From assembly GCA_016929595.1 (NCBI GenBank), contig JAFGIN010000149.1, positions 1 through 41,109 of the forward strand: a stretch of DNA of 41,109 nt, read 5' to 3'. The notes beneath the pieces are model-generated. The model ran no database searches, was not told the origin of the DNA, and was given only the letters and a program-made list of their open reading frames with translations. Shown one piece after another: positions 33,992-41,109 of the stretch (its first letter is position 1; each line of letters begins with the position of its first letter). This DNA is from Chitinispirillaceae bacterium (GTDB lineage Bacteria > Fibrobacterota > Chitinivibrionia > Chitinivibrionales > Chitinispirillaceae). Made by a program: the position numbers and the translations under genes.

Positions 33992-34510
33992 GTGAACAGG
34001 GGAATTGTTCTGTTAAGAGCATGTTTTATCGTTTTAGTATTCCTGAAATGTTCGCTGTTCACACCGCGTGATACGTTTGAAGAGCCTGATGATCAAAGCC
34101 TGGTGGATATGCAGTGGATTGGAAAAATTATGGAATGTCCTCAGAATACTCTAAATAGAGGAATAAAATTTGATGATTATTTAATAACAGAGATATTTGC
34201 AGAGACGTTTGAATATTTGGATGTAAATGTACCAGGCGGCGCAGTTTACGGCAAAACAAGCTTTGTTAATCATCTTACTATTTTAGGAACTCCAAAGTCT
34301 GTAGAATGGCAGGATGCAGGGACATGCACCTATAGAGGCAGTGATACGATCATGGTAAGAGACACGAAATACGAGATAGAATATGATACTATCAAATTCA
34401 ATGGTCGATCAGATTTTGATATTGTCAAACAGGATAAATACCGGATAATCAGGTGGATCAATTATCCCATGGGCAGTGGTGAGTCATATTTTACACCATT
34501 GGAGGATTAG
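33992..34510 (+). CDS. Small lipoprotein, possibly NTF2-like (first of two)
   Basis: 172 residues from a GTG at 33992, with AAGGAG 7 nt upstream. Lipoprotein signal with Cys20 in 'IVLVFLKCSLF'. The mature part 'DMQWIGKIMECPQNTLNR', with 'YLITEIFAETFEYLDVN' and 'YRIIRWINYP', has the helix-then-sheet pattern of an NTF2-like cone and an ending like that of the next gene. It begins one base after the barrel gene's stop. Probably anchored in the outer membrane beside the barrel; the ligand is unknown. Confidence 0.62.
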   Translation: MNRGIVLLRACFIVLVFLKCSLFTPRDTFEEPDDQSLVDMQWIGKIMECPQNTLNRGIKFDDYLITEIFAETFEYLDVNVPGGAVYGKTSFVNHLTILGTPKSVEWQDAGTCTYRGSDTIMVRDTKYEIEYDTIKFNGRSDFDIVKQDKYRIIRWINYPMGSGESYFTPLED

Positions 34511-34514
34511 AAAC

Positions 34515-35108
34515 GTGTTTCGTTATTGTAACTATATTTCAATACTTTTTTTAATACTGATCAGTTGCAGTGAACTTTTTTTCCCGGAAACAGGTGTTCC
34601 GTTTGATTCTTCATCGCGCAGAAGTACGCCTGAAGATGTTAAAAATCAATTGATAGAAGGATATGAGATGCGACGCATCGAATTGATCGAGGAGTTACTC
34701 GCAGATTCTTTTCAGTTTTATGTTGCACCTTCTGCAAGCAGTTATCTCGATTACAACTCGGAACCGCCGGATACTTCAATGGAATATATTGATAAAAATA
34801 AGACTTCTTACAGTTATTGGAATCGAAAAGACGAACTGTATAGAACAAAAAGGATGTTCGAACATACAGTTTCTTCCCAGTTTTCGCCACGACCGTATAT
34901 ATCCAGTGTGAGGTATATTATTCAAACAGGTGGTGACACTACTGCGGTTGAGTTTATTTTATCAAACGGAATTCTTGCTCTGGAAACTGATAAGTATGGT
35001 ATGAGGTATGCCGATATTGATAAACAGGTGTTTCTTCTGAGTAAAGACGAGGATGCCCTCTGGGTTATCAGAAAGTGGTATGACTTGAGCAATTCTGAAA
35101 GTATGTGA
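34515..35108 (+). CDS. Small lipoprotein, NTF2-like (second of two)
   Basis: 197 residues from a GTG at 34515, preceded by GGAGG 10 nt upstream; a longer frame would start within the previous gene and place the signal peptide internally. Lipoprotein signal 'YISILFLILISCSELFF' with Cys about 18. The mature part 'TPEDVKNQLIEGYEMRRIEL' with 'IEELLADSFQFYVAP', later 'YSYWNRKDELYRTKRMFEHT' and 'ALWVIRKWYDLS', reads as the NTF2/SnoaL-like fold. Last gene of the rsmA unit. Its stop is only 6 nt from the convergent flippase stop, with no room for a terminator between. Confidence 0.68.
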   Translation: MFRYCNYISILFLILISCSELFFPETGVPFDSSSRRSTPEDVKNQLIEGYEMRRIELIEELLADSFQFYVAPSASSYLDYNSEPPDTSMEYIDKNKTSYSYWNRKDELYRTKRMFEHTVSSQFSPRPYISSVRYIIQTGGDTTAVEFILSNGILALETDKYGMRYADIDKQVFLLSKDEDALWVIRKWYDLSNSESM

Positions 35109-35114
35109 ATAATG

Positions 35115-36671
35115 TCAAGACGCAAAACGTTTCTTAAGATGACATATTTTAAGCAGCAATGATGAAAATAGCTTCAGGTTATGTGGTGTAAAGGCACTTA
35201 TGTGTTCAATAAGCATAATATCTTCATCCTCAAATGATGTGATAAGAAACATGATACCGGTAAAAACTATAAATCCTGCGAAAATTGCTATTATAAGACC
35301 TGGTATTTCGTGATTGATCCTAATGATTATCTCCATGCATATTCCCATGAGAAGTGATGCTACAAACGTTTTAAACACTGAAAGAAAAGGATATCTGATC
35401 TTCATCAGTTTGCATGTGTATATAAGACCGCCAGCAGATCCAAGTATTGATGTGATTCCGTAACAAACAGCTGCTCCAACTGCGCCATACGGTTTTATCA
35501 GCAAAAGGTCGATTATAATATTGAAAATTGCAAGAAAGAAACCATATTTATATATAAACGCCTGCTTTTCAAAGCCGTAAAGGACCGCTGATGCCGGATT
35601 TGAAAGGTTTGTAAAAATAGATGCAGCGAAAATAATCTGCAGTACCCGTTGTGCACCTATGAATTCGTGACCGTAAAGATAATGAATCAGGTGGTAGGCC
35701 AGAACAATGCCACCGACACCAACCGGGAATGAGAAAAAGGCTATATACCGGGTTGAAATGTAAAATAGACGTTTCATTTTATCGGTATCGTTTGTACCAT
35801 GCAAACCAGACATTGCGGGAAACAGTACTTTCCAGAATGTCATTGGAAGAATTGATGCGAAGCGCTGAACTATGTTAAAGCCAAGATTGTAGAATGCAAT
35901 TTGACTCGCATTACAGAATCTGCCAATAAAAAAATTCTCACTTTTATCCCATATTATTTTATCACAAACAGATATTGCTATCACACTTTTGTTATAGTCA
36001 AGAACACGTTTTTTAATATCTGATGGTAAATGTCCTCTGGGTAGATGCAAAACGCCTTCCTTGTATAATACATATAGATAAAAGAATGTATTAACAAATG
36101 AAAATACAAGCATAACTATCATCAAACCAGCCAGACCATAACCAGCCTTGAGTACTATGATTTTCGAAAAAAATGACAGGGGAGTAAGTATAATATTTGA
36201 CAATGTAAAATATTTGAATCTCTGAAGTCCTTCAATGACACCGGAAAATACTGCGGTAGCTATTCCTGGTAAAATCCCGATTGCAGCTAGAAAAAAGTAG
36301 TATGACTGTGATTCTGAAAAGAAAAAATCTGCTAACGTTGTACGAAAAATTATTAAAAGGACAGTTGCTGCAAGAGATGCAATAAATTCAATTTTCGCAA
36401 TAAAAAATATTAACTGAGAAATCTGATCGTTTTCAGCCTTTTGACGTAATTCAGCGGTAAATTTGGTTGCTGCATGTATAAATCCCATTCCGACGGCCCA
36501 GGTGACTGTTCCGATCAGCCACAGCGTCATATTGAATATGCCATAATCATGCGGTCCAAGCAGACGGGCGATAATTATCGATACTATCCATGACGAGAGA
36601 ATCATGAATATTGAATTGAAAAGGAGAAATGCTGAATTCTTTACAAGTTCCCTGCCGTTACCGTTATCCAT
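35115..36671 (-). CDS. Polysaccharide flippase (Wzx/RfbX-like, MOP superfamily)
   Basis: 518 residues with about 12-14 membrane helices. 'LVKNSAFLLFNSIFMILSSW' and 'IIARLLGPHDYGIFNMTLWL' form the standard opening of oligosaccharide flippases, and the 'QIAFYNLGFNIVQRFASILP' segment is the mid-protein family signature. It should flip undecaprenyl-linked sugar units across the inner membrane. The start overlaps the upstream glycosyltransferase gene by 8 nt (ATGGATAA), placing it third in a three-gene unit. No polymerase (Wzy) gene is seen in the window. Confidence 0.9.
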   Translation of the reverse strand: MDNGNGRELVKNSAFLLFNSIFMILSSWIVSIIIARLLGPHDYGIFNMTLWLIGTVTWAVGMGFIHAATKFTAELRQKAENDQISQLIFFIAKIEFIASLAATVLLIIFRTTLADFFFSESQSYYFFLAAIGILPGIATAVFSGVIEGLQRFKYFTLSNIILTPLSFFSKIIVLKAGYGLAGLMIVMLVFSFVNTFFYLYVLYKEGVLHLPRGHLPSDIKKRVLDYNKSVIAISVCDKIIWDKSENFFIGRFCNASQIAFYNLGFNIVQRFASILPMTFWKVLFPAMSGLHGTNDTDKMKRLFYISTRYIAFFSFPVGVGGIVLAYHLIHYLYGHEFIGAQRVLQIIFAASIFTNLSNPASAVLYGFEKQAFIYKYGFFLAIFNIIIDLLLIKPYGAVGAAVCYGITSILGSAGGLIYTCKLMKIRYPFLSVFKTFVASLLMGICMEIIIRINHEIPGLIIAIFAGFIVFTGIMFLITSFEDEDIMLIEHISAFTPHNLKLFSSLLLKICHLKKRFAS

Positions 36672-37881
36672 TGAGGCGTCCTGTAACTTTTTCTAAAAAA
36701 TAGTGCTCGTTTTTTATACAAATGGTTTCAAGGTTGTAGTTTTTTAAGAGGTGAGCTGAAGCGGCATCGCCTAGTTTTACAGTTATTTCAGGTGTATTCA
36801 GGAATGAAATCATCACATCTGACCATTTACGGACATTGCCAGGTTCGATAAGAATTCCATTAACACCGTTAGAGATCATTTCTTTAAATCCCCCGCAATC
36901 AGATGCAACAACAGCACATCCGGCAGCCATTGCTTCAAGGCATGCATACGAAAAATTTTCCCATAGTGACGGATAAAATGCTGCAACAGATTGCTGCAGA
37001 TATTTTTGAACTTCATTTTGAGCGACACCCTTGATCCAGATTACTTTTTTTGAAAAAGAGGACGATTGAATCTTATGATAAGTTTTTGACTCATAAGAGA
37101 TTCCGTCTTTGTCGGTTCCAAATGGAGCACCAAGAATAATAAGTTCCGGAGGATTATAAGTGCGGCAAACATTAAAGTACGCATCAAGAAGTATATGCAC
37201 CCCTTTTCTACGTTCGACTCTCCCTGTAAAGATCCAGTTTTTACCACTGTGCAAGGTTCCCCGAGATGTGTCAACAGGGTTTGGAACAATAAATGGCTTT
37301 GATTTATCTGGTGATTTTAAAACAAGGGAAGCAACTGCAGCTGAAGGTGCAGTTATCAGATCAGCCCTTTTTATAGCATGGATTTCAAGCATCTTAAAAA
37401 GGAGATGATCTCCCGGTTGCTCATTAATGGTATTCAACGATCTGACCACATACCATGGAGTATGAAGCCTTACGACCGTGAGTGTTCCGGATATTTTTTT
37501 GATAAAAAAACCTTCTGCACCACATTCGGGATATTCAACTATGTCAAATTTTTTATGAATGGTATTTAAAAAGTTAAGCTCGCGGGCTGCTGCTGATGCC
37601 CATGATAATCTCACTAACGTATGAAAAAACATCCATCTCAACAGTATACGCAGATAATAGAAGCTGCGTCCTTGTGGAAGCATAAATGGTACAGATGGCA
37701 CCCGGTGAATCGTTACACCATTGACCTTTTCCTCAAAACGTTCTCCACTTCTGGATTGAGAAATGACATGCACCTCATGTCCTCTTCTGCACATTCCTTC
37801 AGCAATACATTTTGTATAAGTACCAATACCCCCATTACCTGTCAATGGAGGATATTCGCTTGATATGTAAACTATTCTCAT
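36664..37881 (-). CDS. Glycosyltransferase family 4
   Basis: 405 residues, GT-B fold. Opening 'MRIVYISSEYPPLTGNGGIG' is the acceptor-side loop; the donor-binding half has 'IFTGRVERRKGVHILLDAY' and 'FYPSLWENFSYACLEAMAAG' followed by 'CAVVASDCGGFKEMI', the EX7E-type motif of GT4. It adds a sugar from a nucleotide donor to a lipid-linked or soluble acceptor on the cytoplasmic face. It starts inside the stop of the neighbouring GT4 gene (ATGA), to which it is clearly related, so the pair probably acts in sequence on one polymer. Confidence 0.92.
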   Translation of the reverse strand: MRIVYISSEYPPLTGNGGIGTYTKCIAEGMCRRGHEVHVISQSRSGERFEEKVNGVTIHRVPSVPFMLPQGRSFYYLRILLRWMFFHTLVRLSWASAAARELNFLNTIHKKFDIVEYPECGAEGFFIKKISGTLTVVRLHTPWYVVRSLNTINEQPGDHLLFKMLEIHAIKRADLITAPSAAVASLVLKSPDKSKPFIVPNPVDTSRGTLHSGKNWIFTGRVERRKGVHILLDAYFNVCRTYNPPELIILGAPFGTDKDGISYESKTYHKIQSSSFSKKVIWIKGVAQNEVQKYLQQSVAAFYPSLWENFSYACLEAMAAGCAVVASDCGGFKEMISNGVNGILIEPGNVRKWSDVMISFLNTPEITVKLGDAASAHLLKNYNLETICIKNEHYFLEKVTGRLNG

Positions 37882-39080
37882 TTTTGGCTGATAATTGACT
37901 CGTAAAATGAAAGGGCTTTTTGTGCGATGATTTCTGGAGAATAGTTGTTTCTTATCCGGTTATATGCATTCTCTGCCAGTTGTGCACCGAACTCCCTCTG
38001 TGTGTACAACTTTCGAATACACTCTACCATTGAATCTTTATTTTCATTTTCAAATAATAAGCCGCTGGTATTGTGTGTAATTATTTCGGGAATTCCACCG
38101 CTCGATGAAGCAACGACTGGAAGACCCGCAGACATCGCTTCAAGAATAGAGTAGGGGGCATTTTCGAATAGTGATGGTGCTAAGAGAATAGAAGAACGGC
38201 AATAAAGTATAAAAAGCTTACTCCTGTCAACCGAGCCAAGAAACCATATCCTTTGCCGTTGTTGCTGACTGAGTACGCGCTCTATTGCGTTACGATATAT
38301 GTCCGTACCATCAAATTCGGTTTCACCGGCAATTGTAATGTGTATGTTATCATCGATTCTGAGAATCTCTTTAATTCCTTTAAGAAGGACCTCTGCACCT
38401 TTACGCCTTTCAAACCGGCCGATAAATAAAATATGAAAACGTACATCTCCTGTATGAAGCTTTTCAATAACATCGAAAGGTCTGCACGAAACCGGGTTTG
38501 GTATAAGTGTGGTTTTTTCCTGATCAACACCGTATCTTTTTACTACATCCGTATGAATCGCCTCACTTGGGCAACGATATCCACATGCGTTTTTAACTGT
38601 TTTTTCTTCAAATAAGTACTGAATCAGACGTTTTTTGTCTGGCTTGACACCATTGATTTCATCAACCAGTGCTGATGACATGTGAAAATTTACAACAATG
38701 GGAAATGGCAGCGGACTGGTGCATGATGCGCCAGCTCCACCAAATTCAGGAATCTCAACGATATCTATTTTATCCTGTGCATGAAGTTTCAGTAATTTGC
38801 TTCGAAGACCACGTGCATGACCCTCTTCCCAATGCATTGGATCGTTTTGAAAACGATATTGGATACGTTTAATAAAACCCGCTGGCGGTTCGTATGCATA
38901 AAACACGGGTATGCAATTCCCAGGAATCTGATCCTCACTGGCCCCCTGACGCAGTAAAATATGGACAGTGTGCCCTTGCGATTTCAGTGCATCTGCCATT
39001 GTATATGTATAGGTAGCAATACCTCCCTGACCCTGACCGCTCAGTGATGGGTATTCAGAATTGACTAAAACGATATGCAT
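37878..39080 (-). CDS. Glycosyltransferase family 4
   Basis: 400 residues, same layout as its downstream neighbour. 'VNSEYPSLSGQGQGGIATYT' at the amino terminus, 'FIGRFERRKGAEVLLKGI' in the linker, and 'LAPSLFENAPYSILEAMSAG' then 'LPVVASSSGGIPEIITH' in the donor site. First gene of the unit, with a long non-coding stretch upstream. Likely role: first or second committed sugar transfer of a cell-surface glycan, using a nucleotide sugar. The exact donor cannot be read from the sequence. Confidence 0.92.
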   Translation of the reverse strand: MHIVLVNSEYPSLSGQGQGGIATYTYTMADALKSQGHTVHILLRQGASEDQIPGNCIPVFYAYEPPAGFIKRIQYRFQNDPMHWEEGHARGLRSKLLKLHAQDKIDIVEIPEFGGAGASCTSPLPFPIVVNFHMSSALVDEINGVKPDKKRLIQYLFEEKTVKNACGYRCPSEAIHTDVVKRYGVDQEKTTLIPNPVSCRPFDVIEKLHTGDVRFHILFIGRFERRKGAEVLLKGIKEILRIDDNIHITIAGETEFDGTDIYRNAIERVLSQQQRQRIWFLGSVDRSKLFILYCRSSILLAPSLFENAPYSILEAMSAGLPVVASSSGGIPEIITHNTSGLLFENENKDSMVECIRKLYTQREFGAQLAENAYNRIRNNYSPEIIAQKALSFYESIISQK

Positions 39081-39413
39081 CGTGAGAGATCCATCCGGAA
39101 AAAAGACTCAGCTTGATGAATTAGTAATTCTATAAACTGTTAGAATAGTTGTAACTCTATCCAGAACAATAACTAATTACATCAATTGTATTGTTTTTTA
39201 CTGGCAATTACTACATATTTTTCGTTTAAAGAGATAGGATACCAATACATTTCATCCATTCAAAAAAATAAAAAAAATGCAGTTTTGTGATGACTGTCAC
39301 ATCGCTGTTTAAATTTTTACAGTATTTTTTCATGAAAGCAGTTAAAAATTCTTTGCTATATAAAGAACTTGTTGCCGAAAGAAGAAATATGGATACCGTA
39401 GTCTGTAAGGATA

Positions 39414-39484
39414 TGGACGCCCGAGGCGATTTAGTGTGGGTTGGCGAGTTTAGTGGTACGTCGTAATAGCAGTGATCCCACACT
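39414..39484 (+). repeat. Putative pseudoknot-forming element, copy 1
   Basis: TGGACGCC (39414-39421) is followed by AGTGTGGG (39433-39440), GTCGTAAT (39460-39467) and CCCACACT (39477-39484). The 8-nt arms pair exactly. GACG (39416-39419) can also pair with CGTC (39459-39462), interleaved with the first stem as in an H-type pseudoknot. The same four blocks recur in the same order in copy 2, with the arm-to-arm length exactly 52 nt in both. Confidence 0.5.
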
Positions 39485-39489
39485 TTGAA

Positions 39490-39670
39490 GCTTTTGATGT
39501 CGCCGGAAGGTGACGATATATATTATTGTATATTAAACTTTGTATATTTCATATTTTGTCCCTCTGGGACATGGATTTTCAGGTGCAGCTATAAGCAAGG
39601 TCTGAATGCAGGTTAAAATCAGGGCATTTAATGATAAACTCTCCCGGTGTGTAGCCCTGAGAATTTTTTA
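39490..39670 (+). ncRNA. Possible small RNA region with hairpins and a terminator-like end
   Basis: Three hairpins lie in order. GTCGCC-GGAA-GGTGAC (39499-39514) has a GNRA-type loop. TGTCCC-TCT-GGGACA spans 39557-39571. TCAGGGC (39619-39625) pairs with GCCCTGA (39654-39660), followed by T6 (39664-39669), which resembles a Rho-independent terminator. There is no convincing protein frame. A transcribed RNA is inference only. Confidence 0.3.
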
Positions 39671-39748
39671 AAGTCACGGATAAAAGTGATTGATCGAAAA
39701 AACAATTGTTATGACCATGTTCTGTGAGGCTGATGTTTTATTGCGAAG

Positions 39749-39812
39749 TGGACGCCTGTAAGTGTGGGTTCACCATTCTTTCGGCGTCGTAATGTCCTTT
39801 CAAACCCACACT
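39749..39812 (+). repeat. Putative pseudoknot-forming element, copy 2
   Basis: TGGACGCC (39749-39756), AGTGTGGGTT (39761-39770), GGCGTCGTAAT (39783-39793) and AACCCACACT (39803-39812). GACGCC pairs with GGCGTC over 6 nt, and AGTGTGGGTT with AACCCACACT over 10 nt. The two stems interleave, the layout of an H-type pseudoknot. Between the blocks the two copies differ in sequence, which suggests that structure, not just recent duplication, has been kept. Confidence 0.5.
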
Positions 39813-39838
39813 CCTCTGCTTTGCAGTCCATATGTTTT

Positions 39839-40188
39839 TTAATTCATATTAGAATATAAAAGCACCAGAAAAAAGATTTGCAAACCGCAGAAATTAAGGA
39901 AAAGGGAAACTTTCATGATCACAACCTGAGAAAATGTGTTCTCTGGCATATCAATGTCCAGATAGAGAGCATCAACAAAATCTCCTGTAATTGCACCACT
40001 GTCTGAATTCACTTCTGTAGTTTGGACAAAACACGGAAATGCTCCCTTAGTATGATTACTTGCAATGTTGTTGAGTTACTATGAAGATCAAATCATCAAA
40101 TGACCCTCATTTCCACTGTATACTCAAAATCCGACTTGTAGTTGTAATCAAAATACCTGTTGCATTGGGGTATTTCTAATAAATTCAG
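39839..40188 (-). pseudogene. Remnant of a protein gene, two frames
   Basis: On the minus strand, 40188-40096 reads as a frame ending 'YNYKSDFEYTVEMRVI' and a stop. A different frame from 40075 to 39839 reads 'NNIASNHTKGAFPCFVQTTE', then 'VNSDSGAITGDFVDALYLDI', and ends in a hydrophobic tail. Both halves are protein-like but neither has a credible start, and stops separate them. This looks like an old gene broken by indels. I recognise no family, and the evidence is only the protein-like wording of the frames. Confidence 0.35.
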
Positions 40189-40354
40189 TTACAACTTCAG
40201 ATATCCGGAAGTCAGGAGACAGAATACAGGTATATGTGTCACGGCGGGTGATTATATTAGGTGTGAGCATTGTTTTATTTTAAAAAAAATTACATTCTAC
40301 GTCACGAACCTAGGGATGAGTGATAGTAAACCTTCAGGATAAAAGGAGAATTAC

Positions 40355-40681
40355 ATGGCATCAGATAAAAGTTTTGTTGATTTCATACTCGATCAGATCG
40401 AAGATGCCGGAGTTATTACTTGTAGAAAAATGTTTGGAGAGTATGCTGTTTATTCGAATGGAAAAGTAGTAGCTTTAATATGCGATAATCAGCTTTTCAT
40501 AAAACAAACGAATGGTGGCAGGGCATTCATTGGAGAGGTAAAGGAAGCGCCTGCGTATCCGGGAGCAAAAATGAATTTTCTTATCGGTGATAAAATCGAA
40601 GATCGTGAATGGCTCAGTGAACTGATACGTATAACAGAACGGGAGCTACCTGAGGTGAAGAAAAAGGTTAGAAAATTATGA
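40355..40681 (+). CDS. TfoX N-terminal domain protein
   Basis: 108 residues, with AAAAGGAG 6 nt before the ATG. The single domain 'FVDFILDQIEDAGVITCRKM', 'FGEYAVYSNGKVVALICDNQ', 'LFIKQTNGGRAFIG' and 'APAYPGAKMNFLIGD' is the TfoX/Sxy amino-terminal domain (PF04993). The TfoX C-terminal domain is absent, as in many free-standing members. Full-length TfoX promotes competence in gamma-proteobacteria; stand-alone N-domain proteins have no firm role, so competence should not be assumed. It is isolated from other genes, with long non-coding DNA on both sides. Confidence 0.92.
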   Translation: MASDKSFVDFILDQIEDAGVITCRKMFGEYAVYSNGKVVALICDNQLFIKQTNGGRAFIGEVKEAPAYPGAKMNFLIGDKIEDREWLSELIRITERELPEVKKKVRKL

Positions 40682-40736
40682 ATTATAAATTATAAATTAT
40701 AAATTATAAATTATGAATGGTGAATTATGAATGAAA
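40681..40736 (+). repeat. AATTATA/AATTATG heptamer tandem repeat
   Basis: Starting at the last base of the TfoX-like stop codon: four AATTATA units, then AATTATG, AATGGTG, AATTATG and a partial unit. It is the same heptamer family as at 12851-12885, again directly after a stop codon and in the same sense as the gene. Confidence 0.75.
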
Positions 40737-41109
40737 AACCATGCTTCCGGTTAGCGAGTGTTGCTGGAATAGATCTTTGAAATTATGGTTGTTTAAAGAA
40801 GGTTGTAGCTTCAATCGATTGGTGGTTTCCAATTTTTGGCACCATGAATTATTCCTGTAGGCGAATTTCATGATAAAATCAGAAGTGAAATTCTTATGTC
40901 TTTCCAGCAATTCGGGGAGTTGATTACAGATCAAAAAAGAAAACAAAACCGGAATAAGATCCCAGGGAACAAATAATTTCCTGTCCCCGAGAATACTAAC
41001 TTGAAAGTGTTTGAGATGTTTAAGACAGGATCTTCAATTATGGCATTTCACTTTGGAAAAAACCTGTTTGTCTCCACTGCGAAAAGTGACTTCCACTGTT
41101 ACTACCCCA
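40737..41109. other. Right-edge stretch without a supported gene
   Basis: About 370 nt. A minus-strand frame (40725-40946) and a short plus frame opening at 41021 and running to the edge are both present, but neither has a good ribosome site or a recognisable family. The minus-strand frames near the edge look partly protein-like in broken pieces, so this could be the tail of a degraded mobile or surface gene continuing beyond the window. Confidence 0.35.

Noticed and set aside
39226-39483. 85-codon minus-strand frame, and a 44-codon plus-strand frame ending 'VWVGEFSGTS'
   Set aside because: Both cross the repeated structural element; the wording changes in copy 2 and no ribosome site is present, so coding is not supported.
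39499-39514. CCGGAAGG resembling the SRP RNA tip loop
   Set aside because: The surrounding conserved SRP bases (GGTC before, AAGCAGC after) are missing.
40681-40736. Heptamer tandem repeat considered as a CRISPR-like array
   Set aside because: Units are only 7 nt and contiguous, with no spacers.

Overview
The window looks like a chromosomal stretch of a Gram-negative, AT-leaning bacterium, most likely from Fibrobacterota (Chitinispirillum/Chitinivibrio side). The main pointer is a TIGR02147-family protein at 4822-5673, a family first defined as a Fibrobacter succinogenes paralogue set. Supporting signs are the many outer-membrane barrels and short lipoproteins, RHS-type surface proteins, and a Kre9/Ig-like module introduced by 'SPNGDEE'. 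The placement is an inference from gene content; no rRNA or tRNA gene is present to anchor it.

Layout. (1) 1-4593, minus strand: an envelope ABC export operon of membrane protein, winged-helix regulator, ATPase, two FtsX/MacB permeases and a LolA-like outer-membrane lipoprotein-sorting protein cut by the window edge. A good promoter with a perfect 17-nt palindrome sits in front of it. (2) 4822-6844: TIGR02147 protein overlapping a lipoprotein with leucine-rich repeats. (3) 6924-8091, minus: outer-membrane barrel (start frame broken at an A9 tract), a small membrane ORF and a DUF1328-like mini membrane protein. (4) 8341-12569, plus: MscS-type channel, arylamine N-acetyltransferase-like protein, DUF4416 protein and TerB-like protein. 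(5) 12570-13757: a MITE-like inverted repeat, heptamer repeats and folD. (6) 14138-21451: an accessory island of broken RHS pieces. It holds an RHS core with a putative papain-like C-terminal toxin, an overlapping exported gene that could be its immunity partner, a decayed ORF, two tandem paralogues, and an RHS amino-terminal module separated by one frameshift from an Ig-like/unknown C-terminal module. Part of it is visibly AT-richer than its surroundings. (7) 21593-27540, minus: the late biotin operon bioC-D-A-F-esterase-B, nearly every junction overlapping, followed by a PF04020 membrane protein. (8) 27944-30578: exported helical-repeat protein and Wzi-like barrel. (9) 30627-35108: lipoprotein, rsmA, large barrel and two small lipoproteins. 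(10) 35115-39080, minus: two GT4 glycosyltransferases and a flippase, a surface-polysaccharide unit. (11) 39081-41109: a gene-poor region with two copies of a putative pseudoknot-forming element, hairpins, a decayed gene, a TfoX-N protein and heptamer repeats.

The best candidates for something undescribed are the RHS toxin/immunity island with its interrupted RHS core, and the duplicated pseudoknot-like element at 39414-39812. Lesser ones are the operator-like palindrome of the ABC operon and the possible phase-variable barrel gene. Several frameshifts here could be real decay, phase variation or assembly error; sequence alone cannot tell these apart.
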